From: Planctomycetota bacterium
GTDB lineage: Bacteria; Planctomycetota; UBA8742; UBA2392
Direction: 5' to 3'
DNA: 64,000 nt
NCBI GenBank assembly: GCA_020638675.1
Contig: JACKID010000004.1
Span: forward strand, 1 to 64,000
Part shown: piece after piece, positions 27,868-36,858 of the stretch
How the letters are laid out: each line of letters begins with the position of its first letter
Position numbering within the stretch: position 1 is the first letter of the stretch
The notes under the pieces: model-generated
The model's input: the letters and a program-made list of their open reading frames with translations, nothing else
Databases searched by the model: none
Told to the model about the DNA's origin: nothing
Translations under genes and position numbers: made by a program

Positions 27868-30800
27868 ATGATCGTACTGCGCGGCCTTGCGTTCCTGTTC
27901 TTCCTGCTGCTTGCGGCCGCGATCGTGCTGTGGCAGGTGCACCACCTGATGCTGGACGTGAACGCCGCGTGGTCGTCGGGCGCGGCGCTGACCATGATGG
28001 TGCTCGGCGCGGGCATCCTGGCGACCGAGATCATCGTCGTTCGCGCGTTTGCAAAGAAGCTGACGCCGGGGCTGCTGTCGGTCACCGGGCTGCCGGTATT
28101 GCCGCTGACGGGAGCCCTCGCGGGGTTGATCAGCCTGTTGCAGCTGAAGACCGGCGATCACAAACAGATCTGGCGCACGGCGCAGGGCATCGGGACGCTG
28201 GCCACGCTGAACCTGCTGGTTCCGCTGGCGGTCGGCGGCGTGCTTCTGGGCGGCAGCCCCGGGCTCAGCGCGGGCTGGACCGCCATCAAGTTCCAGTTCT
28301 TTCTCGTGGTGGACTACTTCCTGTGCCGCTCGATCCTCCACTATTTCAGCAGCGGCGCGAGTACGTTCGTCAGCCTGCGCTTCCTGCGCAAGCGCGTCCT
28401 GAGCCTGCTGGCGGTGTTCGGCATCATGCTGGGCGTCGTCGTGCTGATCCTGGTCAACAGCGTGATGACCGGCTTCCAGACCGACTTCCGCGAACAGATG
28501 CGCGGCAGCCTCTCGCACATCCTGGTGCGCTTCCGCAGCGACGACATACAGATGCGAATGCGCATGGACACGCTGCGCGAGGCCGAGTGGGCGCACTATG
28601 TCAAGCGCATCGAGGCCGACGAATCGATGCTGCCCGACTGGCAGCGCGCGCTTGAGAACGCGCTTGAGCTGTACCGCGCGGCGGACAAGGACGGGCTCCC
28701 CGACCCGGCCGACTTCGCGCGCATGCAGCCGCCACCGCCCGTTGAGGGCGACAACCCCGACAAGCCGGACCCGGGCGAGTCCGACACGGGCGACGAGGAT
28801 GCGTTCATCCAGCGCCTGCGCACCGGCAAGGGGCTGACGGACTTCGACCGCGAGTGCCTGCGCGACGACGGCAAGATCGTCTCGCCCAAGGAGTTCTTCC
28901 TGTCGCGCGTCGGCGACCCCAAGAAGCTCGAGCAGGAGATCCACCTCGAATGGTACGGGCCGCTGTTTCGAGAAGCCCTGCAGGAGGAGTTCGACCGGGC
29001 GGAGGAAGCGCTCAACGAACACACCGACCCGGGCGGCAAGCATGACGTGACCGGCGTATCGTGGCGGCTTTCGACCAAGACGTTCATTACACCCAAATCA
29101 GGCTCGCGCGAACTGCCGATTGCCGAGTTGGTCGGCGTAGACGCCGCGCGCGAGCCCCACATCAGCAACCTCGGCGAGTACGTCGCAAGCGCGGAGCTGA
29201 CCGAGTTCCGCGACCAATACGTGCTCGGCCCGATGCTCAACATTCTCGGCGCGACACTGGGCTGGGAGACCGCGGAAAGCGTCGAGGCCACGGAGGCCCG
29301 CCGCGAGTTCATGTTCACGGAAGACGCCAAGGGCACCGGGCGCTTCCCCGACGACATGACGCACACGCTGGCATTGCGCCGCTTCACCACGGCGACAGGC
29401 CGCGTGCGCTGGCGTGAGTTCGACAACGTGCGCTACCTGGAATTCAGCCCCGGGCGCAGGCTGTATGAGCGTGTGCGAGAATCCTACAAGGCCGCAAGCC
29501 GCACCGAAGACCTGAAGGAACTCGGCGAAATCCTGAAGGCCTGCGAGGCCGACGTGCGCGCGATTCTGCTTGAGCAGATGAAGGACGAGTCGCCAAGCGA
29601 GCGCTTCCAGCAGGTCAACTACCAGGGCGCGCGGATCATCTTTGCCGAGTACCTGACGGGCAGCGGCCCCAGCATCGGCGCGATCAGCATGGTGTACACC
29701 GACAACACGCTCACGCTGAAGAACTTCGCCGCCGAGCCCGACACACCGCCGGGCGACGTCGAGCTCGCCAACAAGATCTGGGACCAGATCAACGCCGCGA
29801 CGCAAGAGGCCGACAAGGAAGTCCGGCGCAAGGACCTGACGGAAGCCCAGCGCGAGGACGCGCTCACGGCGCTGGGGCAGAAGTACCTGGCGATCTATGA
29901 CGCGGGCATCAAGGAAGCCGAGGCCGGTACGCTCGATCGCGCGCTCGACCTGTTCCAGAACCTGCGCGCCGGCATCGCAAACCCCGAAGACCTGTTGCCG
30001 CTGCGCAAGCGCATGGGCGTGCGCCGCAAGGTGCCGATGGCCTACGCCGTCGAGAATTTCGACGCACAGGCAGAGGCTGTGCGGGCCCGCATGCAGGCGT
30101 ACCGCAAGGTGCTGCCCGTCCGCACGTCGATGATTCCCGGCGAGTCGATCGAGGATTACACGAAGCGCGCCACCACCCCCGGGATGCGCCCGGACGACGA
30201 CAAGCCCGGCATCATTCTCGGCGACGCGCTGGCGGAGACGGCCCTTGGCGCCGGCGTGAACATCGGCGACTCGATTGCCGTGACCATCCCCCGTATCTAC
30301 TTCGAAGACAATCGAATGGTGCCGCGCACCATTGAGGTCTGGTTCAAGGTAACGGGCTTCTTCCGCAGCGGGCTGTACGAAGAAAACCGCGGGCGCATGT
30401 ACTGCGATTTCGAGGAACTGACGAAGCTGCTCGCCGACAGCGAGATTCGCTACGTCGTCGGTGCGCGGCTGGCGGACTATCGCCCGTACGAGGGGCAGAA
30501 CGAAAGCGACAAACTCAAGGACGATCTGCGGCAGGCGATGCGCGACCACCGCGTTCATGCTGTCAGCGTCGGCGTCTGGGAAGACGAAACGCGCACCCTG
30601 CTCGAGGCGGTGAACATCGAGCGCTCACTGATCGGACTGATCGTCAGCTTCATCATCGTGCTGGCGGGCGGCGCGATCGTGATCATCGTCTACCAGCTCG
30701 TGAACGAAAAGGTGAAGGACATCGGCATCCTGAAGGCGCTGGGGCATTCCCCCTGGGGCATCCGCAGCGTGTTCATGTTCAATGCGCTGTTCATTGGACT

Positions 30801-31071
30801 GTTCGGCGCCGTGCTGGGCGCGGGCGCAGGGATGGTTGCGTCGGAATACCTGAACCAGATCGAGGACTTCATAGACGAGATGACCGGCATCCGGCTGTTT
30901 CCGCCGGACGTCTACTTCCTTACGTACATCCCGAGTGTGAAGGGGTTTGACCTGTTGATGCTCGCGGTTGACGTCGCGGCGCCGGTCGTGATGTTCGGCT
31001 TCTTTTGCGGCATCCTTCCGTCGATGGCGGCGGCCCGCAAAGACCCCGTCGAGGCGCTGCACTACGAGTAG
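27868..31071 (+). CDS. FtsX/LolC-type permease with very large extracytoplasmic insert
   Basis: A 1067-residue membrane protein. About four hydrophobic helices (residues 1-150) precede the permease core, whose first helix (VLSLLAVFGIMLGVVVLI) is near residue 180. The other three core helices lie at about 915-1065, with the FtsX signature IGILKALG and the C-terminal AARKDPVEALHYE typical of LolC/MacB permeases. Between the core helices is an insert of roughly 700 residues, far larger than usual, rich in charged and Pro residues. Such permeases act with a LolD/MacB ATPase in lipoprotein release or efflux; no ATPase gene is adjacent. It could also be a mechanotransmission-type protein. Confidence 0.8.
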   Translation: MIVLRGLAFLFFLLLAAAIVLWQVHHLMLDVNAAWSSGAALTMMVLGAGILATEIIVVRAFAKKLTPGLLSVTGLPVLPLTGALAGLISLLQLKTGDHKQIWRTAQGIGTLATLNLLVPLAVGGVLLGGSPGLSAGWTAIKFQFFLVVDYFLCRSILHYFSSGASTFVSLRFLRKRVLSLLAVFGIMLGVVVLILVNSVMTGFQTDFREQMRGSLSHILVRFRSDDIQMRMRMDTLREAEWAHYVKRIEADESMLPDWQRALENALELYRAADKDGLPDPADFARMQPPPPVEGDNPDKPDPGESDTGDEDAFIQRLRTGKGLTDFDRECLRDDGKIVSPKEFFLSRVGDPKKLEQEIHLEWYGPLFREALQEEFDRAEEALNEHTDPGGKHDVTGVSWRLSTKTFITPKSGSRELPIAELVGVDAAREPHISNLGEYVASAELTEFRDQYVLGPMLNILGATLGWETAESVEATEARREFMFTEDAKGTGRFPDDMTHTLALRRFTTATGRVRWREFDNVRYLEFSPGRRLYERVRESYKAASRTEDLKELGEILKACEADVRAILLEQMKDESPSERFQQVNYQGARIIFAEYLTGSGPSIGAISMVYTDNTLTLKNFAAEPDTPPGDVELANKIWDQINAATQEADKEVRRKDLTEAQREDALTALGQKYLAIYDAGIKEAEAGTLDRALDLFQNLRAGIANPEDLLPLRKRMGVRRKVPMAYAVENFDAQAEAVRARMQAYRKVLPVRTSMIPGESIEDYTKRATTPGMRPDDDKPGIILGDALAETALGAGVNIGDSIAVTIPRIYFEDNRMVPRTIEVWFKVTGFFRSGLYEENRGRMYCDFEELTKLLADSEIRYVVGARLADYRPYEGQNESDKLKDDLRQAMRDHRVHAVSVGVWEDETRTLLEAVNIERSLIGLIVSFIIVLAGGAIVIIVYQLVNEKVKDIGILKALGHSPWGIRSVFMFNALFIGLFGAVLGAGAGMVASEYLNQIEDFIDEMTGIRLFPPDVYFLTYIPSVKGFDLLMLAVDVAAPVVMFGFFCGILPSMAAARKDPVEALHYE

Positions 31072-31076
31072 GCCGA

Positions 31077-31104
31077 CCGGGGCAACCCTGCCCCGGGGCG
31101 GTCT
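31077..31104. terminator. Terminator-like hairpin between convergent genes
   Basis: CCGGGGCA (31077-31084) pairs with TGCCCCGG (31089-31096) around an ACCC loop and is followed by GTCTTTC. It lies between the permease and ogt stops. Confidence 0.55.
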
Positions 31105-31105
31105 T

Positions 31106-31624
31106 TCACTTCCACTTGATTCCCTCAATCCGCAGCAGCTTGCGCTTGCGTGCCAGCCCGCCACTGAATCCGCCGAGCCGGCCGCCGGCCGCCAGCACTC
31201 GGTGGCACGGAATGATGATCGGCAGGGGGTTGGCCCCCACCGCGTTGCCTACGGCGCGGGTCGCATGCGGACGGCCTGCGGCATCGGCCAGATCGGCGTA
31301 GGTGATGGCCTGCCCGTATTTCACCTTTCGCAGGCGCCGCCAGACGGTGCGCTGGAACTCAGTGCCACTTGACAGGTCAAGTGGCACGTCAAACTTCTCG
31401 CGGGCGCTCAGCATGTACTCGACCAGCTCGCCGCACGCCTGCTCGAGCAGGGCGAACGGGTCGCACTTGCCGCGCCCGTTGTCGTGCCTGTGATTGAGAA
31501 GCTGCGGCAGCTGACCATCAAGTGACTTGCCGAGGCTCACGCAGATCAGCCCGTGTTCGCCGGCCGCCAGCCCCAACTCTCCCAGCGGTGAGTCGACGTA
31601 CGCAACTGCCAGCCGATTGTGCAT
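31106..31624 (-). CDS. ogt: Methylated-DNA-protein-cysteine methyltransferase
   Basis: ATG 31624 with GGGGG upstream gives 172 residues, normal for Ogt; the frame continues to 31792 but the extra sequence is not family-like. The C-terminal domain carries the active-site motif PCHRV (Cys140), with GNAVGANP and GGFSGGL around it. It transfers the methyl group from O6-methylguanine in DNA to its own cysteine, once per molecule. A TAGACT element on the minus strand (31657-31662) may be its promoter. Confidence 0.93.
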   Translation of the reverse strand: MHNRLAVAYVDSPLGELGLAAGEHGLICVSLGKSLDGQLPQLLNHRHDNGRGKCDPFALLEQACGELVEYMLSAREKFDVPLDLSSGTEFQRTVWRRLRKVKYGQAITYADLADAAGRPHATRAVGNAVGANPLPIIIPCHRVLAAGGRLGGFSGGLARKRKLLRIEGIKWK

Positions 31625-31674
31625 AGCGCGACCCCCACGGTTTGGGTGTAATCCGCAGTCTAGACAAGGTGGGT

Positions 31675-32526
31675 ATGTCAGTCGCAAGCGCGAAAAAAAA
31701 CGATAGCTGGCGAGAATGGATGCGGTTCCGCCATTACGGCGACCGTGACCCGGGCGAATTCTCCTGGCGCGAGAAGCTGGTGTATGCCGCAACCTCTGCT
31801 GCCGCGCGCAGCTGCCTGCGCCTCTGGACCGACACCTGCCATTGGGAAGTCCACGGGGACCGCGAATTGCGCCGCGACCTCCTGCATGAGCGGAACCCTT
31901 ACATCTTCATCTGCTGGCACAATCGAGTGCCCGGCTTCTTTGCGTACCTGGATTCGCTTTCACGGCGGCGACAGGACATCCGGGTCCACTCGATCATCTC
32001 GGCCAGCAAAGACGGCGAGTTTCTTGCCCGCCCGATCCGCGAAAACGGCGGCTACGTAATCCGCGGCTCAAGCTCGCGCGACGCAGCCAAGGCCTTGCGC
32101 GACGGGATTGCCGCAACCAGCGCGGGCTCAAGCATCGCCACCGTCGGCGACGGCCCGCGTGGCCCGCGCTACAAGCTGAAACCGGGCGCGATCATGCTGG
32201 CCAAGGCAACCGGTGCGCCCATCGTGCCGGTTACCTGGACCTGCAACCGCACGGCGCAGCTTCACCGAAGCTGGGACCAGCTGATGGTGCCAATGCCGTT
32301 CTCGCGCATTGAGGTGCGTTTCGGCGAGTGCTTCCGGGTGGCGCCCGACGCCGGGCCTCGCGATGTCGCCCGCGCCCGCCGCGAGCTGGAACAGCGCCTG
32401 CACGCGCTCACCGAATGGGCGGACACCACGACCCGGATTCGCTGGCAAATCCCCAGGTCGAGGCCCGGGGAAGTGCTGAAACGGCGCACGCAGATCGAGC
32501 TCGAGGGCCGCCACTTCGAGGAATAG
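31675..32526 (+). CDS. DUF374 lysophospholipid-acyltransferase-like protein
   Basis: ATG 31675 (AGGTGG upstream) gives 283 residues; a TTG further upstream is possible. The WHNRVPGF, SKDGEFLARPI, RGSSSRDAAKAL, GDGPRGPRYKLKPGAI and APIVPVTW motifs identify the DUF374 branch of the PlsC/LPLAT fold, in which a His and an Asp/Glu in H-x4-D-type motifs act in acyl transfer. The family includes LpxL-like or lipid A acyltransferase relatives, and members are often near envelope genes. It is probably membrane-associated. Confidence 0.82.
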   Translation: MSVASAKKNDSWREWMRFRHYGDRDPGEFSWREKLVYAATSAAARSCLRLWTDTCHWEVHGDRELRRDLLHERNPYIFICWHNRVPGFFAYLDSLSRRRQDIRVHSIISASKDGEFLARPIRENGGYVIRGSSSRDAAKALRDGIAATSAGSSIATVGDGPRGPRYKLKPGAIMLAKATGAPIVPVTWTCNRTAQLHRSWDQLMVPMPFSRIEVRFGECFRVAPDAGPRDVARARRELEQRLHALTEWADTTTRIRWQIPRSRPGEVLKRRTQIELEGRHFEE

Positions 32527-32594
32527 CATTTCCGGCCCGCGCCCCCCTTGTTCGTACTACACTCGGGGCCTTATCTTCGCGCCCGGAGACGAGG

Positions 32595-34343
32595 ATGGGT
32601 CAGAAACTGATTGTTCCCGTAGCGGCTGTCCTGCTGGCGGTTAGCGCCGGCGTGGCGATCTGGTTTCTGATGTCCGGCGATTCGCCCCGCCCCAAGCCTC
32701 AGGAAGGCAACCAGCAGGCGGAGTCCAACAAGCCCGACGAGCCGGGCCCGCTGCAGCTCAATCCTGCAGACTTTGATGTCTCCCGCATCGAGGCCGACCC
32801 GGTCGCCAGCGAACGCCCGCCGGAAGTCTTCAAGACGCCGGACGCGGCGATGCGATTGGTGGTCAGCGGGCGAGTCGTCACGGAGGACGGCGTCGGGCTC
32901 GCTGACGCAGAGGTGACCTTCACCGGGGAACAGAAGCTGCGCGATCTGCACGGAGTCGGCTACACCGATGCCGGCGGCAACTTCACGCTGCTGGCGTGGG
33001 CATCCCGCGGGGCGACAAACGCATCGGGCGAGCGCATGGGCCGGCTGGCGGCGCAGGCGCAGGACGGACGCATCGCAGTCGGCGACTCCGTGTCCGTCGT
33101 CGATTCCGGCACGGCGACCATGCCGGACCTGGTCGTCAGGCAAGGCGCGTCACTGAGCGGCCAGGTGGTGACCGATGCCGGCATGCCGGCGCCCGGCGTG
33201 CAAGTAACCGCGCGCTCCGCCGGGCCCGTTGAGGTGATCTCACTGCGCGGGCGCACACCGACTTCCGCACGGCGTCAGTTTGTGACGAGCGTGACCGCCG
33301 ATGAAACCGGGCGCTACGAGTTCAAGCAGCTCCCCGTCGGGGGCTACGCTCTGCAGGCGGAGGGCGGGTACTTCGGCTTCAACGCGCGTATCGCCGAGGT
33401 GGACCTGACCGCGGCGAGAAACGAATGGCTCGACCTGACCCTAACGGCGGAACATCACGTCCGCGGTGTCGTGAAGGACCAGGCCGGAAACCCCGTGGCA
33501 GGCGCTGTCGTCCGACTGATTGCCGACAAGATAACGCCGAGCGGAACGGCCGACGAAACGGCCACGGACGGCACTTCCGAGCTGCGAACGTTTCGCGGTG
33601 CGGATCGCGATGCACCACGGCGGTTCAGCGACGCCGCCCGCGTCCAGCCCCTGAGCGGGCGACGCTGCGTGACCGACGCGGCAGGCCGGTTCGGGTTCAG
33701 CCCGGTAGTAGAAGGCGAGTACACGCTCGCGACAAAGCTCGGCGAAGAAGAGGCACGGCTTGAAGGCGTTGGCCCCGACCAGCCGGACTATGAGTTGCAG
33801 ATCGCCATCAAAACGTCCGTGTCAGGAACCGTACGCGACGCAGAGACAGGTCTGCCGATAGAGAGCTACGACTTCCGGGTAATGCGCGGCGGGGATGCAA
33901 AAGTAACGCCCTTCGACCGTGTCTCCGAGAACGGCACGTTCGAGTACCACCCGGGCGGACTCTACCTGGCTGCCAATCCGTCCCTGACGGATTCCGTAGT
34001 GCGCATCAGCGCGCCGGGCTATGCGCCTGAATTCATCTCGGCCGGTACGCTGCGCGAAGGCGACGCGCGACGCGACCTGGACGTCTCCCTGAAGCCGCTG
34101 TGCGACGTCTCGTTTGACATCTCGCATGAGGGCAGAAAGCTCGACCTCGAGCCGGTGGCGCTGTTGTTCGATGATCGACTGGCCTACGAAGCTTCCAGCG
34201 ACGAACTCGGACTCGTGCGCATCCCCGGTGCGGCCCCGGCCACCTACAAGGTTACGGTTGTCCTCGCCGATGGCACGATCTTGAAGGGTTCGCTGGATGT
34301 TCCTGCCCGTCGCAACGCCCGGCTTGAGTTGAAACTCTCCTGA
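32595..34343 (+). CDS. Membrane-anchored protein with carboxypeptidase-regulatory-like (Ig) domains
   Basis: ATG 32595 has GGAG nearby and gives 582 residues; the frame is open upstream to 32328 through the acyltransferase gene. A single N-terminal helix (LIVPVAAVLLAVSAGVAIW) anchors it. The extracytoplasmic part has at least four CarboxypepD_reg-like repeats (VSGRVVTEDGVGLADAEV, GVVKDQAGNPVAGAVV, SGTVRDAETGLPI), a beta-sandwich fold common in surface proteins. It overlaps the next gene by one base (TGATG). A TACACT element lies at 32558-32563. Confidence 0.85.
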   Translation: MGQKLIVPVAAVLLAVSAGVAIWFLMSGDSPRPKPQEGNQQAESNKPDEPGPLQLNPADFDVSRIEADPVASERPPEVFKTPDAAMRLVVSGRVVTEDGVGLADAEVTFTGEQKLRDLHGVGYTDAGGNFTLLAWASRGATNASGERMGRLAAQAQDGRIAVGDSVSVVDSGTATMPDLVVRQGASLSGQVVTDAGMPAPGVQVTARSAGPVEVISLRGRTPTSARRQFVTSVTADETGRYEFKQLPVGGYALQAEGGYFGFNARIAEVDLTAARNEWLDLTLTAEHHVRGVVKDQAGNPVAGAVVRLIADKITPSGTADETATDGTSELRTFRGADRDAPRRFSDAARVQPLSGRRCVTDAAGRFGFSPVVEGEYTLATKLGEEEARLEGVGPDQPDYELQIAIKTSVSGTVRDAETGLPIESYDFRVMRGGDAKVTPFDRVSENGTFEYHPGGLYLAANPSLTDSVVRISAPGYAPEFISAGTLREGDARRDLDVSLKPLCDVSFDISHEGRKLDLEPVALLFDDRLAYEASSDELGLVRIPGAAPATYKVTVVLADGTILKGSLDVPARRNARLELKLS

Positions 34344-35380
34344 TGGCCGAGCAGCGCACCATCATGATCGGCCCGGATGAGGCCAACCAGCGGCTGGATC
34401 GTTTCCTGCGCAAGCTGCTCGACGACGTGAGTCTCTCCGCGATCTACAAGCTCGTCCGCACCAAACAAATCACCGTCAACAACAGGAAGTCCAAGCCGGA
34501 TGCAAGGCTTCGGCCGGGCGACGTGGTGAGCTTCCGACAGGCGGCCGAAGACCGCCATCTGAAGCCCAAGGTACGCGAAAAGACGCAGCGAGGCCTCTCG
34601 AAGCGAAGGGACTTCGAGGTCGTATTTGAAGATGCACACCTGATTGCCGTCAACAAACCGGCCGGGCTGCTGGTTCACGCCGGCGACCGCGGCGACGATC
34701 GCGATACGCTGATCGACCAGGTCACCGCGTATCTGCTTGAGAAGCCGCCCGAAGCCGGCGAAAGCATGAAGGAGTTCGTGAAGCCTTCACCGACTTTCAG
34801 CCCGGGGCTCGTGCATCGCCTTGATCGCGCCACGAGCGGGCTGGTGCTCATCGGCAAGACGCTTCCCGCGATGCAGGAACTCACGCGCATGATCAAGAAG
34901 CGCAACGTGCGCAAGACGTACGTGACGCTCGCCATCGGCGGGCTGCCGCAACGGGAAGGCACCATCAACGTGCCGATTGCGCGACAGGAAGGTGCGCGCG
35001 GTCAGCGCCGCAAGGTCAAGGCCGGCGAAGGCCGAACGGCCGTGACCCACTATCGTGTGCTGGCACAGCGCGGGACCTATTCGTTGGTCGAGCTGGAACT
35101 CGTAACGGGTCGAACCCACCAGATCCGCGCGCATCTGGCCCACGTCGGTGCGCCGGTTGCGGGCGACGACGAGTATGGCGACCGTGACCGCAATCGTCAC
35201 GCGGCGGACAAGCTCGGGCTCAAGCGCCAGTTTCTTCACGCGTCGAGGCTGGAGTTCACCCACCCGTTGAGCGGGCAACAGCTCGACCTTGTTGCGCCGC
35301 TCTGGCCTGAGCTGAAGACGGCACTCGACGCGGCAGGGTTTAAGCCCGATGATCTTCCCCCATGGTTGAACGCTTCCTGA
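34343..35380 (+). CDS. RluC/RluD-family 23S rRNA pseudouridine synthase
   Basis: The 345-residue enzyme has an N-terminal S4 RNA-binding domain (about 15-75) and the pseudouridine synthase core with the catalytic HRLDRATSGL motif. GRTHQIRAHLAHVGAPVAGDDEYG follows, as in RluC and RluD. It isomerises uridines in large-subunit rRNA. RluC or RluD cannot be separated from sequence alone here. Its start overlaps the previous stop, and its end overlaps the next gene by 19 bases, so the three form an operon. Confidence 0.93.
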   Translation: MAEQRTIMIGPDEANQRLDRFLRKLLDDVSLSAIYKLVRTKQITVNNRKSKPDARLRPGDVVSFRQAAEDRHLKPKVREKTQRGLSKRRDFEVVFEDAHLIAVNKPAGLLVHAGDRGDDRDTLIDQVTAYLLEKPPEAGESMKEFVKPSPTFSPGLVHRLDRATSGLVLIGKTLPAMQELTRMIKKRNVRKTYVTLAIGGLPQREGTINVPIARQEGARGQRRKVKAGEGRTAVTHYRVLAQRGTYSLVELELVTGRTHQIRAHLAHVGAPVAGDDEYGDRDRNRHAADKLGLKRQFLHASRLEFTHPLSGQQLDLVAPLWPELKTALDAAGFKPDDLPPWLNAS

Positions 35381-36810
35381 GCCGGGCAGTCCTGCTGCTG
35401 ACGACGGGCTTGCTGCTGCTTGCGGGCGCCTGCCAGTTCTCGCCCAGCGAAGACACGGATATCACGCCGCCGCACGAGTACCAGTTCGAGCGCCGGCAGG
35501 GCCAGCGTGAGCCGGTGATACTGATCCCCGGCACACTCGGCAGCAGGCTCTACAACATCGAGAACGGCGAGATCGCCTGGGGCAGCTTCTCCGCAACGAT
35601 CTCCGAGCTGCGCGACGACCTTGAACTCCCGATCGATCGCCCACGCCTGCGCGACAACACCGACAACCTGCGCGCCTACCGGGTACTCGACCGCGCCGAA
35701 ATCCTGCTTGGCGAAGGTCGCGGCGAAGTCAGCTTCTACGCGCAATTGATTGACTTCATGTCCGGCACGCTGGGCTACCTGCCCGCCTACGGAAAGCGCT
35801 TCCATCGCGGGCACGACCTGTTCGTCTTCTTCTACGACTGGCGGCGCAGCAACGTCGAAGCGGCCGTGCAGTTGAAAGAGTTCATCGACAACATCCGTCG
35901 CGACCTGCGCGTGCCGGACCAGAAGTTTACGTTCCTCGCCATCTCCAACGGCGGGCTGATCGCCCGGTACTACCTGCGCTACGGCGGGCGCGACGTGGTG
36001 AGTGACACGCCGGTCGAAGAGCCCGCCGAGCCGGACTGGGCAGGGCTGAAGGACTGCCGGCGACTCGTCTGCCTTGGTACGCCGCACGCCGGCACCATTG
36101 ACGCACTGCACCTGATCCACGACGGCTACTCGCCGAACCTGCTGTCGCGGCGCTACCCGCCCTCGACCATCTTCAGCTTCCCGGCCGCGTTCGAGCTGTT
36201 GCCCGAGCCCGGCGAGCCGGTCTTCGTCGGCGAGGGCGGCGAATCCCTGGAAGTGAATCTGTGGGAACCGGAGACGTGGGAGACCTACGGACTGTCGGTG
36301 TTTAACGAGTCGGAGCAGGACCGGCTGAAAAGCGAGATCATCCAGAACATCCAGCCGAAAGAGGACCGCGACGCGCTGTTCGAGAAGACGATGGCCGACA
36401 GGCGGGCATATCTCCGGCTTGTCCTGACCCATGCAAGGAGGCTGCGCCGCTGCATCGAAGGCCCCACGGGCGTGCCCACCAGCGTGATCCTCGGCGTCAA
36501 CACCCCCACGCTGGCTCGAGTCGGGCTTGTCGGCACGGACGGTGACTACGAGCTCCTGTTTCGCCCGCGCTTTCCCACGCGACGGTTCGACCCTATGGCG
36601 GACGCCATGTACGCCAGCGGCGACGGGATCGTCACCCGTCGCTCAGGCCTTGGGCTCATGCTGCCGCAGAGTCCGCCCGCGCTGGTGAAACGCGGCGAAG
36701 AGTTCCGCAACTCGCTGGATGAGTGGTCTTTCACGCCGTTCACCCACCGCGAAATGTTCGACGACGAGTTGCTGCGACTTACCCTTGCCGAGACGCTGTC
36801 GCGTCCTTAA
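35362..36810 (+). CDS. LCAT-like alpha/beta-hydrolase lipoprotein
   Basis: A 482-residue lipoprotein (signal peptide, Cys24 after LLAGA). The core follows lecithin:cholesterol acyltransferase-type hydrolases: VILIPGTLGSRLY near residue 54, FYDWRRS, the nucleophile elbow ISNGG (Ser196; A-x-S-x-G in place of G-x-S-x-G), CLGTPHAG and GDGIVTRRS. It probably hydrolyses or transacylates lipids at the envelope. The gene overlaps the pseudouridine synthase gene by 19 bases. It differs from the usual lipase elbow by one Gly, so activity is plausible but unproven. Confidence 0.82.
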   Translation: MVERFLSRAVLLLTTGLLLLAGACQFSPSEDTDITPPHEYQFERRQGQREPVILIPGTLGSRLYNIENGEIAWGSFSATISELRDDLELPIDRPRLRDNTDNLRAYRVLDRAEILLGEGRGEVSFYAQLIDFMSGTLGYLPAYGKRFHRGHDLFVFFYDWRRSNVEAAVQLKEFIDNIRRDLRVPDQKFTFLAISNGGLIARYYLRYGGRDVVSDTPVEEPAEPDWAGLKDCRRLVCLGTPHAGTIDALHLIHDGYSPNLLSRRYPPSTIFSFPAAFELLPEPGEPVFVGEGGESLEVNLWEPETWETYGLSVFNESEQDRLKSEIIQNIQPKEDRDALFEKTMADRRAYLRLVLTHARRLRRCIEGPTGVPTSVILGVNTPTLARVGLVGTDGDYELLFRPRFPTRRFDPMADAMYASGDGIVTRRSGLGLMLPQSPPALVKRGEEFRNSLDEWSFTPFTHREMFDDELLRLTLAETLSRP

Positions 36811-36822
36811 CCTCGCCTCGTA

Positions 36823-36841
36823 AGACGCCAACGCGGCGTCT
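36823..36841 (+). terminator. Short hairpin before purA
   Basis: AGACGCC (36823-36829) pairs with GGCGTCT (36835-36841) and is followed by GTCTTCATT. It could terminate the upstream operon or lie in the purA leader. Confidence 0.45.
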
Positions 36842-36858
36842 GTCTTCATTCAGGAAGC

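Noticed and set aside
27823..29043. Long minus-strand open frame opposite the FtsX-like permease
   Set aside because: It is the antisense of a gene with clear membrane and family motifs; the product is low-complexity and Arg/Ala/Gln-rich, as expected from GC-rich shadow frames.
29098..30558. Second long minus-strand frame opposite the permease
   Set aside because: Same reasons; no start signal or recognisable domain.
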